Assembly: GCA_023388955.1 (NCBI GenBank)
Contig: JAEWFH010000113.1
Location: 1-24,750 of the forward strand
From: Pseudomonadota bacterium
GTDB taxonomy: Bacteria > Pseudomonadota > Gammaproteobacteria > Xanthomonadales > Xanthomonadaceae
DNA length: 24,750 nucleotides
Direction: 5' to 3'
The stretch's first letter is position 1. Every line of letters begins with the position of its first letter. Shown in pieces: positions 7,378-14,955 of the stretch. The notes beneath the pieces were generated by a model. The model did not search any database. It was not told where the DNA came from and worked only from the letters and a program-made list of their open reading frames with translations. Both the position numbers and the translations under genes were made by a program.

Positions 7378-9453
7378 TCAGCCGAAGTCGTAGTCCATCT
7401 CCGGACCCGGGGCGGCAAGGAAGTCGCCCTGGGCATAGCTGATGCCGCTGCTGAACAGCGCGGTCATGGTCGGGGCGTCCTCGACCGAATCGACGATCAC
7501 GTCCTTGCCCATTGCCTGCGCCTGTGAGGCCAGTTCCGCCAGGCGCTGCTGGTTGTCCCGGTTGCCCGCGAGCTCCTCGCCGAAGGCGCGGTCGACGCGG
7601 ACCAGGTCGGCATCGAAATGGCCCAGCAGCTGCAGCGAGTTGAGTCCGCTGCCGAACTGCTCCAGCACCATGCGTACGTCCATTTCCGCCAGCTGGCTGC
7701 GGAACTCCTGCGCTGCGCGCAGCTGGGTGGAGACCTTGGACTCGGACAGCTGCAGGATGAGCTGGCGCCCGTCGACACCGTGGCGCGAGAGCTGTTCGCG
7801 GACCAGGTCGACCAGGCTGCCATCCTGCAGCGAGGCGTCGGTGATGCGCGCCATCAGGATCACCTGGCGCCCGGCCAGGCGCATGGCGCCCAGGCGGGTG
7901 ATCGCCTCGCGCACCACCCAGCGGTCGATCTCCCACAGCAGGCCGTGCTGCTCGGCGATCGGCAGGAAGTCCATCGGCCGGGTCAGCCCGCCGTCCTCGG
8001 CGCGCAGGCGCAGGAAGGCGTCGTAGCACTCGCCGGGCTGCCCGTGCAGCGCGATCAGCGGCTGGTAATGCAGGACGAACCCGTCGGAGTCCAGGGCGTT
8101 GCGGATGCGATCGACCCAGGCCGCGATGCGTTCCTCCTCGGCACGGTCCACCGCGCCGGGGTCGAAGACCTGGGCCCGGTTGCCGCCGACGCTGCCGGCG
8201 TTCTGCAGCGACTGCTGGGCCTTGGCCAGTACTTCGTTGAGGCTGGCGATCTTCTCGCCTACCTGCACACCGCCGATGCTGACGGTGGCGTTCAGCGAAC
8301 TCTCGCCGGCCTCCAGCACGGTGTCGGCGAAGCAGGCGCGGATCTTCTCGGTCAACTGCACGGTGGCGTGGTAGTCGCTGCCCCGGCGCAGCACGCCGAA
8401 CTGGTGTTCGCCCAGCCGCCCGCACAGGTCGCCCTCGGCCAGCGCGCTCTCCAGCCGGCGCGCGAAGGCCGCAAGCAGCGAGTCGGCCGCGTCCAGGCCG
8501 ATCTCCTCCAGCAGCCTGGCGTAGTGGTCCGGTTCGACCATCAGCACCGCGTGCGAGCCGCCACGGGCCGCGTCCTTGACCAGTTCCTCCAGCGAGCGCA
8601 GGAAGGTCGGACGGTTGAGCAGGCCGGTGACCACGTCGCGGTGGCGGAGTTCCTCCACCTCGCGTGCCAGCTCCGGGTCGACCTCCTGGCGCCGCAGCAC
8701 CAGCTGCAGGCAGCTCTCGCCCTCCCAGGTCGCGGGGGTGAACTCCATCACCGCCGGGAAACTCTCCCCGTCCAGGGTGCGTGCCTCGACCTCGTAACGG
8801 GGCGGTGGCGGCTCGCCGCGGCCCAGGTCGCGCAGCAGCTGGCGGAAGCCGTCCACGTGCTGCGGTGCCACCAGGTCCAGCAGCGACATGCCCTCGATGT
8901 CCTCGAAGGTGTCGAAGCCGAACATCTCCAGGTACGCCTCGTTGGCGCGGATGTGCATGCCTTCGTGGACGTAGGCGATCGGGTCGCGGGAGGACTCGAT
9001 CAGCGCGTCGCAGCGCCGCTCCGTCTCGCGCAGCTGCGCCTCCAGCCGTCGCAGCGAACGGCGGGTGTGCAGGTCGCCACAGGTTTCGCGCACCTTCCAG
9101 GCCGCCTGCTCGCGGTCGCCGCGCATCACCACCCCGCGTGCACCGAACTCCATCGCCTTGCGCACCACCGTGTCGTCGGCGTGTTCCACCACCAGCAACA
9201 ACGGCAGGTCCTTGCCGCTGGCGGAAATCTGCTCGATCACCTGGGCCGGCGGGATGGTGGTTGCGTCGATCGAGGCCAGGACCAGGTCGAGCGGTGCGCC
9301 CGACAGCAGCTCCGACAGTTCCCCGGCGTCGCCCGGCCGGCTGGGGCGGGCGGCCAGTCCGCTGTTGCGCAGGCCACTGACGATCGCCTCGGCCGCCTCG
9401 ACGCTGTCATCGACGATCAGCAGGCGGAGAGTGGCTTCCTCGACTGGCGGCAT
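7378..9453 (-). CDS. fimX: FimX-like protein: degenerate REC-PAS-GGDEF-EAL c-di-GMP receptor
   Basis: A 691-residue protein with four domains in the order and length of FimX, the c-di-GMP receptor that controls type IV pilus assembly and twitching through PilZ/PilB. REC (about 9-125) begins LRLLIVDDSVEAAE but its phosphoacceptor position is Ser61. PAS (about 145-255) is followed by a GGDEF domain (about 268-430) whose signature is GEHQF (348-352), so cyclase activity is not expected. The EAL domain (about 445-680) keeps YQP but has YDAFL in place of EAL and EQFGSG (598-603) in place of the metal-binding DDFG, so phosphodiesterase activity is also unlikely. ATG 9453 is supported by GGAGGAG nine bases upstream. 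No pilus genes are nearby; the fimX name rests on architecture. Confidence 0.82.
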   Translation of the reverse strand: MPPVEEATLRLLIVDDSVEAAEAIVSGLRNSGLAARPSRPGDAGELSELLSGAPLDLVLASIDATTIPPAQVIEQISASGKDLPLLLVVEHADDTVVRKAMEFGARGVVMRGDREQAAWKVRETCGDLHTRRSLRRLEAQLRETERRCDALIESSRDPIAYVHEGMHIRANEAYLEMFGFDTFEDIEGMSLLDLVAPQHVDGFRQLLRDLGRGEPPPPRYEVEARTLDGESFPAVMEFTPATWEGESCLQLVLRRQEVDPELAREVEELRHRDVVTGLLNRPTFLRSLEELVKDAARGGSHAVLMVEPDHYARLLEEIGLDAADSLLAAFARRLESALAEGDLCGRLGEHQFGVLRRGSDYHATVQLTEKIRACFADTVLEAGESSLNATVSIGGVQVGEKIASLNEVLAKAQQSLQNAGSVGGNRAQVFDPGAVDRAEEERIAAWVDRIRNALDSDGFVLHYQPLIALHGQPGECYDAFLRLRAEDGGLTRPMDFLPIAEQHGLLWEIDRWVVREAITRLGAMRLAGRQVILMARITDASLQDGSLVDLVREQLSRHGVDGRQLILQLSESKVSTQLRAAQEFRSQLAEMDVRMVLEQFGSGLNSLQLLGHFDADLVRVDRAFGEELAGNRDNQQRLAELASQAQAMGKDVIVDSVEDAPTMTALFSSGISYAQGDFLAAPGPEMDYDFG

Positions 9454-9489
9454 AAGAACGGCTCCTCCGGGGGCAAGGCGCGGTGGACG

Positions 9490-9518
9490 GTTATGACAGA
9501 TGCGCCGGGCAGCGTCCA
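9490..9518 (-). promoter_or_regulatory. Probable promoter of the fimX-like gene
   Basis: On the reverse strand TGGACG (9518-9513) and CATAAC (9495-9490) are separated by exactly 17 bases, each matching four of six consensus positions. The -10 lies 36 bases before the ATG. It falls in the 98-base gap after epmB, indicating fimX is transcribed separately. Confidence 0.42.
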
Positions 9519-9551
9519 TCGCCACTGCCGGCGCCGGTGCGCGGCGTCACG

Positions 9552-10565
9552 TCAAAGCGGACGCTTGCCGGTGTCGCCGGCGACCTCGCGCACCAGGCGA
9601 GGGACCAGGTAACCCGACAACCGGGCCGCCAGCCGCGCGTGCAGTGTGCGTGCGCGCGCATCGTCGACCTCGAAGTGGGCGGCGCCCTGGACCCGGTCCA
9701 GCTGGTGCAGGTAGTAGGGCAGCACCCCGGCGGCGAATCCGCGCTCGCTGAGCGCGGCCAGTGCCTCCACCGAGTCGTTGACCCCGCGCAGCAGCACGGC
9801 CTGGTTGAGCAGGCTGGCGCCGGTCCCGCGCAGGCGGGCGAGGGCGGCGTCCACGGCGGAGTCGAACTCGTTGGCATGGTTGGCATGCAGCACCACCGCC
9901 ACCGGCCAGGGCAGCGACCCCAGCCACTCGACGAAGCCGTCGTCGACGCGCTCGGGCAGCACCACCGGCAGGCGGGTGTGGATGCGCAGCCGGCGCAGAT
10001 GGGGCACTTCGCGCAGGCGCTCGGTCAGCGCGGCGAGCTTGGCATCCGACAGCGACAGTGGATCACCGCCGGAAAGGATGACCTCCTCGATGCCGGCATC
10101 GGCGGCGATGCGCTCCAGCGCCGCCTCCCAGCCGGAAGCGGAGGCGGTCTGCTCGGCATACGGGAAATGACGGCGGAAACAGTAGCGGCAGTTGATCGCG
10201 CAGCTGCCGGTGGCGACCAGCAGGGCACGGCCGTTGTACTTGCGGATCACCCCGTCGCCGGCGGTGGCGGCGACGTCGCCCACGGCGTCCAGGCTGAAGC
10301 CCGGTGCCGGCTGCATCTCGGCATCGACCGGCAGGACCTGGCGCAGCAGCGGGTCGGCCGGGTCGCCATGGCGCATCCGGGCGACGAAGCCGCGCGGTAC
10401 GCGCAACGGGAACTGCCGGGCGGCCTCCGGCGACAGCCCCAGCGCGGCCGGATCCAGTTCCAGGAGCGACAGCAGTTCGGCGCCGTCACGCACCGCCTCG
10501 CGCCACAGGCGTTGCCAGCGGGGCGCCTGCGGCGACTGCATCGTGGGAAGGGCAGCGGGTATCAT
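9552..10565 (-). CDS. epmB: EF-P beta-lysylation protein EpmB (lysine 2,3-aminomutase family)
   Basis: A 337-residue radical-SAM, PLP-dependent enzyme that converts L-alpha-lysine to beta-lysine, which EpmA attaches to Lys34 of elongation factor P. The radical-SAM cluster motif is CAINCRYC (Cys122, Cys126, Cys129), followed by FRRHFPYAEQ as in other EpmB proteins. ILSGGDPLSLSD is the family signature, and the C-terminus YLVPRLVREVAGDTGKRPL matches the family tail. The zinc-binding C-terminal extension of clostridial lysine aminomutases is absent, as expected. ATG 10565 is preferred for length (E. coli 342); ATG 10541 is an alternative. The gene is divergent from efp with a 78-base gap, which links the enzyme with its target. 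epmA is not in the window. Confidence 0.94.
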   Translation of the reverse strand: MIPAALPTMQSPQAPRWQRLWREAVRDGAELLSLLELDPAALGLSPEAARQFPLRVPRGFVARMRHGDPADPLLRQVLPVDAEMQPAPGFSLDAVGDVAATAGDGVIRKYNGRALLVATGSCAINCRYCFRRHFPYAEQTASASGWEAALERIAADAGIEEVILSGGDPLSLSDAKLAALTERLREVPHLRRLRIHTRLPVVLPERVDDGFVEWLGSLPWPVAVVLHANHANEFDSAVDAALARLRGTGASLLNQAVLLRGVNDSVEALAALSERGFAAGVLPYYLHQLDRVQGAAHFEVDDARARTLHARLAARLSGYLVPRLVREVAGDTGKRPL

Positions 10566-10611
10566 TCCGGACCTGTATTGCCGCCGCGCGGGACGTGCGC
10601 GGCAGCCAGGC

Positions 10612-10617
10612 ATTCTA
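10612..10617 (-). promoter_or_regulatory. -10 element candidate for epmB
   Basis: TAGAAT on the reverse strand lies 46 bases before the chosen epmB start in the epmB-efp intergenic region. The -35 position (GAGCTC at 17-base spacing) is not a match. No comparable promoter could be recognised for efp on the other strand. Confidence 0.33.
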
Positions 10618-10643
10618 TCCGCCTTCACTACCAGGAGCTCCAG

Positions 10644-11210
10644 ATGGCCACCTTCGGCATGAACGACGTCAAGAACGGGATGAAGATCCTGGTCAACAAC
10701 GACCCGTGCATCATCACCGACACCGAGTACGTCAAGCCGGGCAAGGGCCAGGCCTTCACCCGCGTCAAGTACCGCAACATCAAGAGCGGCCGGGTGCAGG
10801 AAATCACCATGAAGTCGACCGATTCGGTCGAGGGCGCGGACGTCGTCGACACCGACATGCAGTACCTCTACAGCGACGGCGAGCACTGGCACTTCATGGA
10901 CCCGTCCACCTTCGAGCAGGTGCAGGCCGACGAGGCTGGGATGGGCGATGCCGCCAAGTGGCTCAAGGGCGAGGAGGAGTGCGTGGTCACGCTGTGGAAC
11001 GGCAGTCCGATCATGGTCCAGCCGCCGAACTTCGTGGAGCTGAAGATCACCGAGACCGACCCGGGCCTGCGTGGCGACACCTCCGGCGGCGGCGGCAAGC
11101 CGGCCACCCTGGAAACCGGCGCGGTGGTGCGCGTGCCGCTGTTCGTCAACCAGGAAGAGCTGATCAAGGTCGACACCCGCTCCGGCGAGTACGTCAGCCG
11201 CGTCAAGTGA
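10644..11210 (+). CDS. efp: Elongation factor P
   Basis: A 188-residue translation factor that binds between the P and E sites and relieves ribosome stalling at polyproline. It has the N-terminal KOW-like domain (MATFGMNDVKNGMKI) with the modification loop YVKPGKGQAFTRVKYRN. Lys34 in PGKGQA is the residue that EpmA/EpmB decorate with beta-lysine. Two OB-type domains follow, ending in GEYVSRVK. AGGAG at 10633-10637 supports the ATG. It is divergent from epmB and is followed by a hairpin terminator and REP-like repeats. Confidence 0.98.
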   Translation: MATFGMNDVKNGMKILVNNDPCIITDTEYVKPGKGQAFTRVKYRNIKSGRVQEITMKSTDSVEGADVVDTDMQYLYSDGEHWHFMDPSTFEQVQADEAGMGDAAKWLKGEEECVVTLWNGSPIMVQPPNFVELKITETDPGLRGDTSGGGGKPATLETGAVVRVPLFVNQEELIKVDTRSGEYVSRVK

Positions 11211-11219
11211 CGCCCCGGC

Positions 11220-11246
11220 GCGCCTGCGCCAGCGCAGGCGCCTTTG
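11220..11246 (+). terminator. Terminator-like hairpin after efp
   Basis: GCGCCTGCGC (11220-11229) and GCGCAGGCGC (11232-11241) form a very GC-rich stem-loop ten bases after the efp stop, followed by CTTTG. The T-tract is short. Confidence 0.6.
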
Positions 11247-11309
11247 CCGGTGCGTCATCCCCGCGAAAGCCCGGTGCGTCATCCCCGCGGAAGCGGGGAT
11301 CCACGGACG
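11247..11309 (+). repeat. REP-like repeat pair, forward orientation (one truncated, one complete)
   Basis: A 24-base unit at 11247-11270 is repeated at 11271-11294 with one mismatch. The second copy continues into a palindrome ATCCCCGC (11281-11288), loop GGAA, GCGGGGAT (11293-11300). The first copy stops halfway through the palindrome. The core CGTCATCCCCGC resembles the dispersed dRS3/REP-type palindromes common in GC-rich Proteobacteria. Confidence 0.75.
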
Positions 11310-11333
11310 TCCCCGGCCGCACGCCCCAACCCC

Positions 11334-11401
11334 GATGGATTCCCGCTTTTGCGGGAATGACGATACGGATGGATTCCCGCTTTCGCGGGAATGACGATAC
11401 G
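11334..11401 (-). repeat. REP-like 34-base tandem repeat, reverse orientation
   Basis: Two adjacent 34-base units (11334-11367 and 11368-11401) differ at one base. Each contains the palindrome ATTCCCGC-TTT(T/C)-GCGGGAAT. The units are the reverse complement of the family at 11247-11309, so the four copies form an inverted, BIME-like cluster between efp and the deaminase gene. The 3' unit ends 13 bases before the next start codon. Confidence 0.78.
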
Positions 11402-11414
11402 AACGAGTGAGCCG

Positions 11415-12764
11415 ATGACCCAAGCCAGTACCGAGCCCTGCGACCTGTTGATCGAAGCCGGCTGGGTAGTCCCCATCGAGCCGCACGGCGTGGTCCTGGA
11501 AGGCCACGCCGTCGCCGTGCGTGACGGGGAGATCCTCGCCGTCCTCCCGGTTGCCGAGGCCCGCGCCCACTTCGCCCCGGCGGAGACGGTGTCGCGACCC
11601 GGTTCGGTGCTGATCCCGGGCCTGGTCAATGCCCACACCCACAACCCGATGAACCTGCTGCGCGGCATTGCCGACGACCTGCCACTGATGACCTGGCTGC
11701 AGGAGCACATCTGGCCGGTCGAAGGCGCGGTGATCGGGCCGGAGTTCATCGCCGACGGGGTGTCCCTGGCGGTGGCCGAGATGCTCCGCGGCGGCACCAC
11801 CTGCGCCAACGAGAACTATTTCTTCCCCGACGTGGAGGCCGCCACCTACAAGCGGATGGGCTTCCGCGCCGTGGTCGGGCTGCCGGTGATCGGCTTCCCG
11901 ACCGCCTGGGCGTCGAACTACGACGAGTACTTCGACCGCGCCATCGAGGTCCACGACCAGTGGCGCGACGATCCGCTGGTCTCGCTGGCCTTCGTGCCGC
12001 ATGCGCCCTACACGGTGTCGGACGAGGCCTTCGAGCGCATCCGCACGCTGTCGGACCAGCTCGACCTGCAGGTCCACCTGCACACCCACGAGACCCAGCA
12101 GGAAGTCGTCGACTCCGAGCGCGACCACGGCCAGCGCCCGCTGGCGCGGCTGGACCGGCTGGGCCTGGTCAACGAGCGCCTGGTCGCGGTGCACATGACC
12201 GCCCTCACCGACGCGGAGATCGAGCTGTGCGCTCGGCGCGGGGTGAGCGTGGTGCACTGCCCGGAGTCCAACCTCAAGCTGGCCTCGGGCTTCTGCCCGG
12301 TGGCGAAGCTGGAGAAGGCCGGGGTCAACCTGGCGATCGGCACCGACGGGGCGGCCAGCAACAACGACCTGGACATGTTCGGCGAGACGCGCACCGCCGC
12401 GCAGCTGGCCAAGGCGGTGGCCGGGGATGCCGCGGTGTTCAGCGCCCCCAGCGCCCTGCGCGCGGCGACGCTGGGCGGTGCCCGGGCGATCGGCCTGGAC
12501 GATCGCATCGGCTCCATCGAGCCGGGCAAGCGCGCCGACCTGGTGCTGGTGGACATGGATCCGCTGGAAACCCAGCCGCTGTTCAACGTCATCTCGCAGC
12601 TGGTCTACGCGACCGGCCGCCACCAGGTCACCGACGTCTGGGTGGACGGCCACGCACGGCTGCGTGGCCGCGAGCTGGTCGACCTTGATACGGCGGCCCT
12701 GGGAGCCACCGCGCGCCAGTGGCGCGAGCGGATCTCGACGATCCTGGAGCAGAAGCAATCATGA
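11415..12764 (+). CDS. mtaD: 5-methylthioadenosine/S-adenosylhomocysteine deaminase-type amidohydrolase (TRZ/ATZ family)
   Basis: A 449-residue cytosolic amidohydrolase. Metal and catalytic residues of the MTA/SAH deaminase group are visible: VNAHTHNPMN (His74, His76), PHAPYT (His196), HTHE (His223, Glu226), HCPESNLKLASG (His281) and GTDGAASNND (Asp311). Deamination of 5'-methylthioadenosine to methylthioinosine is the role demonstrated for the Pseudomonas aeruginosa homologue encoded next to ubiG; the function here is inferred by family and synteny. ATG 11415 is chosen over an in-frame ATG at 11391, because the latter lies inside the REP-like repeat. The stop overlaps the ubiG start (ATGA at 12761), so translation is coupled. 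Confidence 0.82.
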   Translation: MTQASTEPCDLLIEAGWVVPIEPHGVVLEGHAVAVRDGEILAVLPVAEARAHFAPAETVSRPGSVLIPGLVNAHTHNPMNLLRGIADDLPLMTWLQEHIWPVEGAVIGPEFIADGVSLAVAEMLRGGTTCANENYFFPDVEAATYKRMGFRAVVGLPVIGFPTAWASNYDEYFDRAIEVHDQWRDDPLVSLAFVPHAPYTVSDEAFERIRTLSDQLDLQVHLHTHETQQEVVDSERDHGQRPLARLDRLGLVNERLVAVHMTALTDAEIELCARRGVSVVHCPESNLKLASGFCPVAKLEKAGVNLAIGTDGAASNNDLDMFGETRTAAQLAKAVAGDAAVFSAPSALRAATLGGARAIGLDDRIGSIEPGKRADLVLVDMDPLETQPLFNVISQLVYATGRHQVTDVWVDGHARLRGRELVDLDTAALGATARQWRERISTILEQKQS

Positions 12765-13483
12765 GCACGGCCACCGCCGACAACAACTTCAGCCAGGCCG
12801 AGCTCGACAAGTTCGGCGCCCTCGCGCAGCGCTGGTGGGACCCGGAAGGGCCGCAGAAGCCGCTGCACGCGCTCAACCCGGCACGGCTGGGGTACGTCAG
12901 CGCGCGGGCCACGCTTGCCGGTGCCCGCGTGCTTGATGTCGGCTGCGGCGGTGGCCTGCTGAGCGAGGCGATGGCCGCGGCCGGCGCCGAGGTCACCGCG
13001 CTCGACCTGTCCCCCGAGCTGGTGCGGGTGGCGCGGCTGCACGCGAAGGAGTCCGGCGTCCAGGTCGACTACCGCGAGCAGTCGGTGGAGTCGCTGGCGG
13101 CCGGGGCCGAGGGCAGCTTCGACGTGGTCACCTGCATGGAGATGCTCGAACACGTGCCGGACCCGGCCTCGATCATCACCGCCTGCGCGCGCCTGCTGCG
13201 GCCGGGCGGGCAGCTGTTCCTGTCCACGCTCAACCGCACCCCCGCTGCCTTCGCACTGGCGATCCTGGGCGCCGAATACGTGGCCCGCCTGCTGCCGCGC
13301 GGCACCCACCAGTACCGTCATTTCATCCGCCCCTCCGAGCTGGGCGCGATGCTGCGCGCGGCCGGGATGGAACTGGAGGACGTCAGTGGCCTGGCCTACG
13401 AGCCCTGGCGCAATGCGGCGCGGGTGATCCGCCGCCCGGACGTCAATTACCTGGCCTGCGCGCGCAAGCCGGACGCAAGCTGA
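12761..13483 (+). CDS. ubiG: Ubiquinone biosynthesis O-methyltransferase UbiG
   Basis: A 240-residue SAM-dependent methyltransferase that performs both O-methylations in ubiquinone synthesis. The N-terminus contains the UbiG signature NFSQAELDKFGALAQRWWDP followed by HALNPARLGYV. Motif I is VLDVGCGGGLLSE (57-69), and CMEMLEHVPDP and FLSTLNRTPAAF are characteristic of the family. The ATG overlaps the preceding stop as ATGA, and the stop overlaps the next start as TGATG, so this is the middle of a tightly coupled operon. Confidence 0.96.
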   Translation: MSTATADNNFSQAELDKFGALAQRWWDPEGPQKPLHALNPARLGYVSARATLAGARVLDVGCGGGLLSEAMAAAGAEVTALDLSPELVRVARLHAKESGVQVDYREQSVESLAAGAEGSFDVVTCMEMLEHVPDPASIITACARLLRPGGQLFLSTLNRTPAAFALAILGAEYVARLLPRGTHQYRHFIRPSELGAMLRAAGMELEDVSGLAYEPWRNAARVIRRPDVNYLACARKPDAS

Positions 13484-14157
13484 TGGCGGCGCGGTTCCCG
13501 GACGCGGTGCTGTTCGACCTGGACGGCACCCTGCTCGATAGCGCGCCGGACATGCTGGCCGCTGCCAACGCCATGCGCGCCCGCCGCGGCGCCGGCCCGA
13601 TGGTGCTGGCGGAGCTGCGCCCGCACGTGTCCAAGGGCGCGCGGGCGATGATCTCGGCCGCCTTCCCGGGGCTGGACGAAGCCACCCGCGAGGCCTGGGT
13701 GCCCGAGTTCCTGGAGTCCTACCAGGCCGAGCTCGGGCGCCACTGCTCGGCCTTCGACGGCATCGAGCGCTTGCTGTCGACCCTGGAGGGCGCTGGCCGG
13801 CCGTGGGGGATCGTGACCAACAAACCGGAGTTCCTGGCCATCCCGCTGCTGCCGATGCTGGGCTGGCAGGAGCGCTGCGCGGTGCTGGTCGGCGGCGACA
13901 CGCTGCCGGTCCGCAAGCCGGACCCGGCGCCGCTGCTGCATGCGGCGCAGGCGCTGGGCATCGAGCCCGGCCGGATCGCCTACGTGGGCGATGACGAGCG
14001 TGACATCGTCGCCGCCCGCGGGGCCGGGATGCCCTCGGTGGTCGCGCTGTGGGGCTACCGCCTCGGCACGGACGACCCGATCGCCTGGCAGGGGGACGTG
14101 CTGGTGGAGGAACCGGCGGACCTGTGTGCGGCGGCGGCCTGGCCGGTGGCGGAATGA
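13483..14157 (+). CDS. HAD-family phosphatase: phosphoglycolate phosphatase Gph or MurNAc-6-phosphate phosphatase MupP
   Basis: A 224-residue HAD hydrolase. Motif I is FDLDGTLLDS (Asp12, Asp14), motif II is VTNKP, motif III is the Lys of RKPDP and motif IV is YVGDDERDI. The helical cap between motifs I and II makes it a subclass I enzyme of Gph type. Such proteins are usually called phosphoglycolate phosphatase, but in Pseudomonas the homologue in the same position after mtaD-ubiG is MupP, which dephosphorylates N-acetylmuramate 6-phosphate in cell-wall recycling. Sequence alone does not decide here. The start overlaps the ubiG stop by one base, and the stop overlaps the next gene by four. 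Confidence 0.85.
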   Translation: MAARFPDAVLFDLDGTLLDSAPDMLAAANAMRARRGAGPMVLAELRPHVSKGARAMISAAFPGLDEATREAWVPEFLESYQAELGRHCSAFDGIERLLSTLEGAGRPWGIVTNKPEFLAIPLLPMLGWQERCAVLVGGDTLPVRKPDPAPLLHAAQALGIEPGRIAYVGDDERDIVAARGAGMPSVVALWGYRLGTDDPIAWQGDVLVEEPADLCAAAAWPVAE

Positions 14158-14900
14158 GCCGGGATCCCGCGCAGGCCGACGCCCGCGAGGATGCGGAAGG
14201 GACGCTGCAGGCGTTCCTGGACAAGTGGCGCACGCGCTGGCCGGAGTGGAGCGTGGCCGAGGTGTTCGTGCCCGCGCCGGTGCGCCAGCGTGCACTGGCC
14301 TGGGCATCGCTGCTGCAGGAACTGGCCGATGCCGCCTGGGGCGGCACCGATCCGAGGCCGGGCCTGGCGAAGCTGGGCTGGTGGCAGGAGGAACTGCAGG
14401 GCTGGGGCCGCGGCGTCCGCCGGCATCCGCTCGGCATCGTGCTGCAGCCGGTGGACGCACCGTGGAAGGAACTCGCGCTGGCGCTGGACAGCCTGCCCGC
14501 AGCCCGTGAGCGTGCCGGCGACCCCGATGAGGCGGTGGCGCTGGTACTGCCGTTCGCCGGGGCTGCCGCGGACGTGGAGGCGGCGCTGTTCGGGACGGAC
14601 GGGGCCGGGGCGACGGAGGACGAGGCGGCGCTGGTGGCCGGATGGCTGCTGCAGTCGCGTTTCTTCCACGACCAGGACGTGCATGTCCCGCTGAGCGTCG
14701 TTGCGGCCGCCGGCGAGGGTGACCCGGTCGCCGCCTGGGTGGCCGGGCTGCGGAATCGCTGGCCCGTGGCCGCGTCCGCCCACCGTCCGCGGCGGATATG
14801 GACGGCACTGGCCCTGGGGCGCCTGGAGGCAGGTGATCCGCGCCGGGCGCGTTCCGGCTGGAGTACCTTGTGGCGGACGTGGAGGGCTGCCAGGGGCTGA
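14154..14900 (+). CDS. Conserved hypothetical protein, possibly a degenerate squalene/phytoene-synthase-fold protein
   Basis: A 248-residue predicted soluble, helix-rich protein with no signal peptide. The ATG overlaps the phosphatase stop as ATGA, so it is translated from the same operon. I do not recognise it with certainty. The stretch RQRALAWASLLQELADAAWGG, then PGLAKLGWWQEELQG and RRHPLGIVL, resembles the first helices of the squalene/phytoene synthase superfamily, where a helix with DDxxD is followed by KLxWWRxEL and HP. The Asp-rich motif is absent, so prenyl-transfer activity is not supported; NDUFAF6-like members are also non-catalytic. In the next gene's context a lipid- or quinone-related accessory role with UbiG is a guess. 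Confidence 0.72.
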   Translation: MSRDPAQADAREDAEGTLQAFLDKWRTRWPEWSVAEVFVPAPVRQRALAWASLLQELADAAWGGTDPRPGLAKLGWWQEELQGWGRGVRRHPLGIVLQPVDAPWKELALALDSLPAARERAGDPDEAVALVLPFAGAAADVEAALFGTDGAGATEDEAALVAGWLLQSRFFHDQDVHVPLSVVAAAGEGDPVAAWVAGLRNRWPVAASAHRPRRIWTALALGRLEAGDPRRARSGWSTLWRTWRAARG

Positions 14901-14955
14901 GAAGGCCGCGGGGCCCGGTACATTCGCCGGTTCCAGGGATGCAGGGGGGGCTTGC

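Noticed and set aside
10577..10602. GC-rich imperfect inverted repeat in the epmB-efp gap as a regulatory hairpin
   Set aside because: The pairing is interrupted and similar GC-rich matches occur often by chance here; no clear function can be assigned.
11247..11401. CRISPR-like short repeats
   Set aside because: There are only four palindromic copies in two orientations without unique spacers; they are REP-like.
11391..11414. Alternative ATG for the deaminase inside the REP-like repeat
   Set aside because: It would add eight residues encoded by the repeat, has no ribosome site, and the conserved protein begins after ATG 11415.
10566..12758. Minus-strand frame extending epmB upstream through efp and the deaminase
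   Set aside because: It is antisense to efp and mtaD, which have clear family motifs, and it adds nothing recognisable to EpmB.
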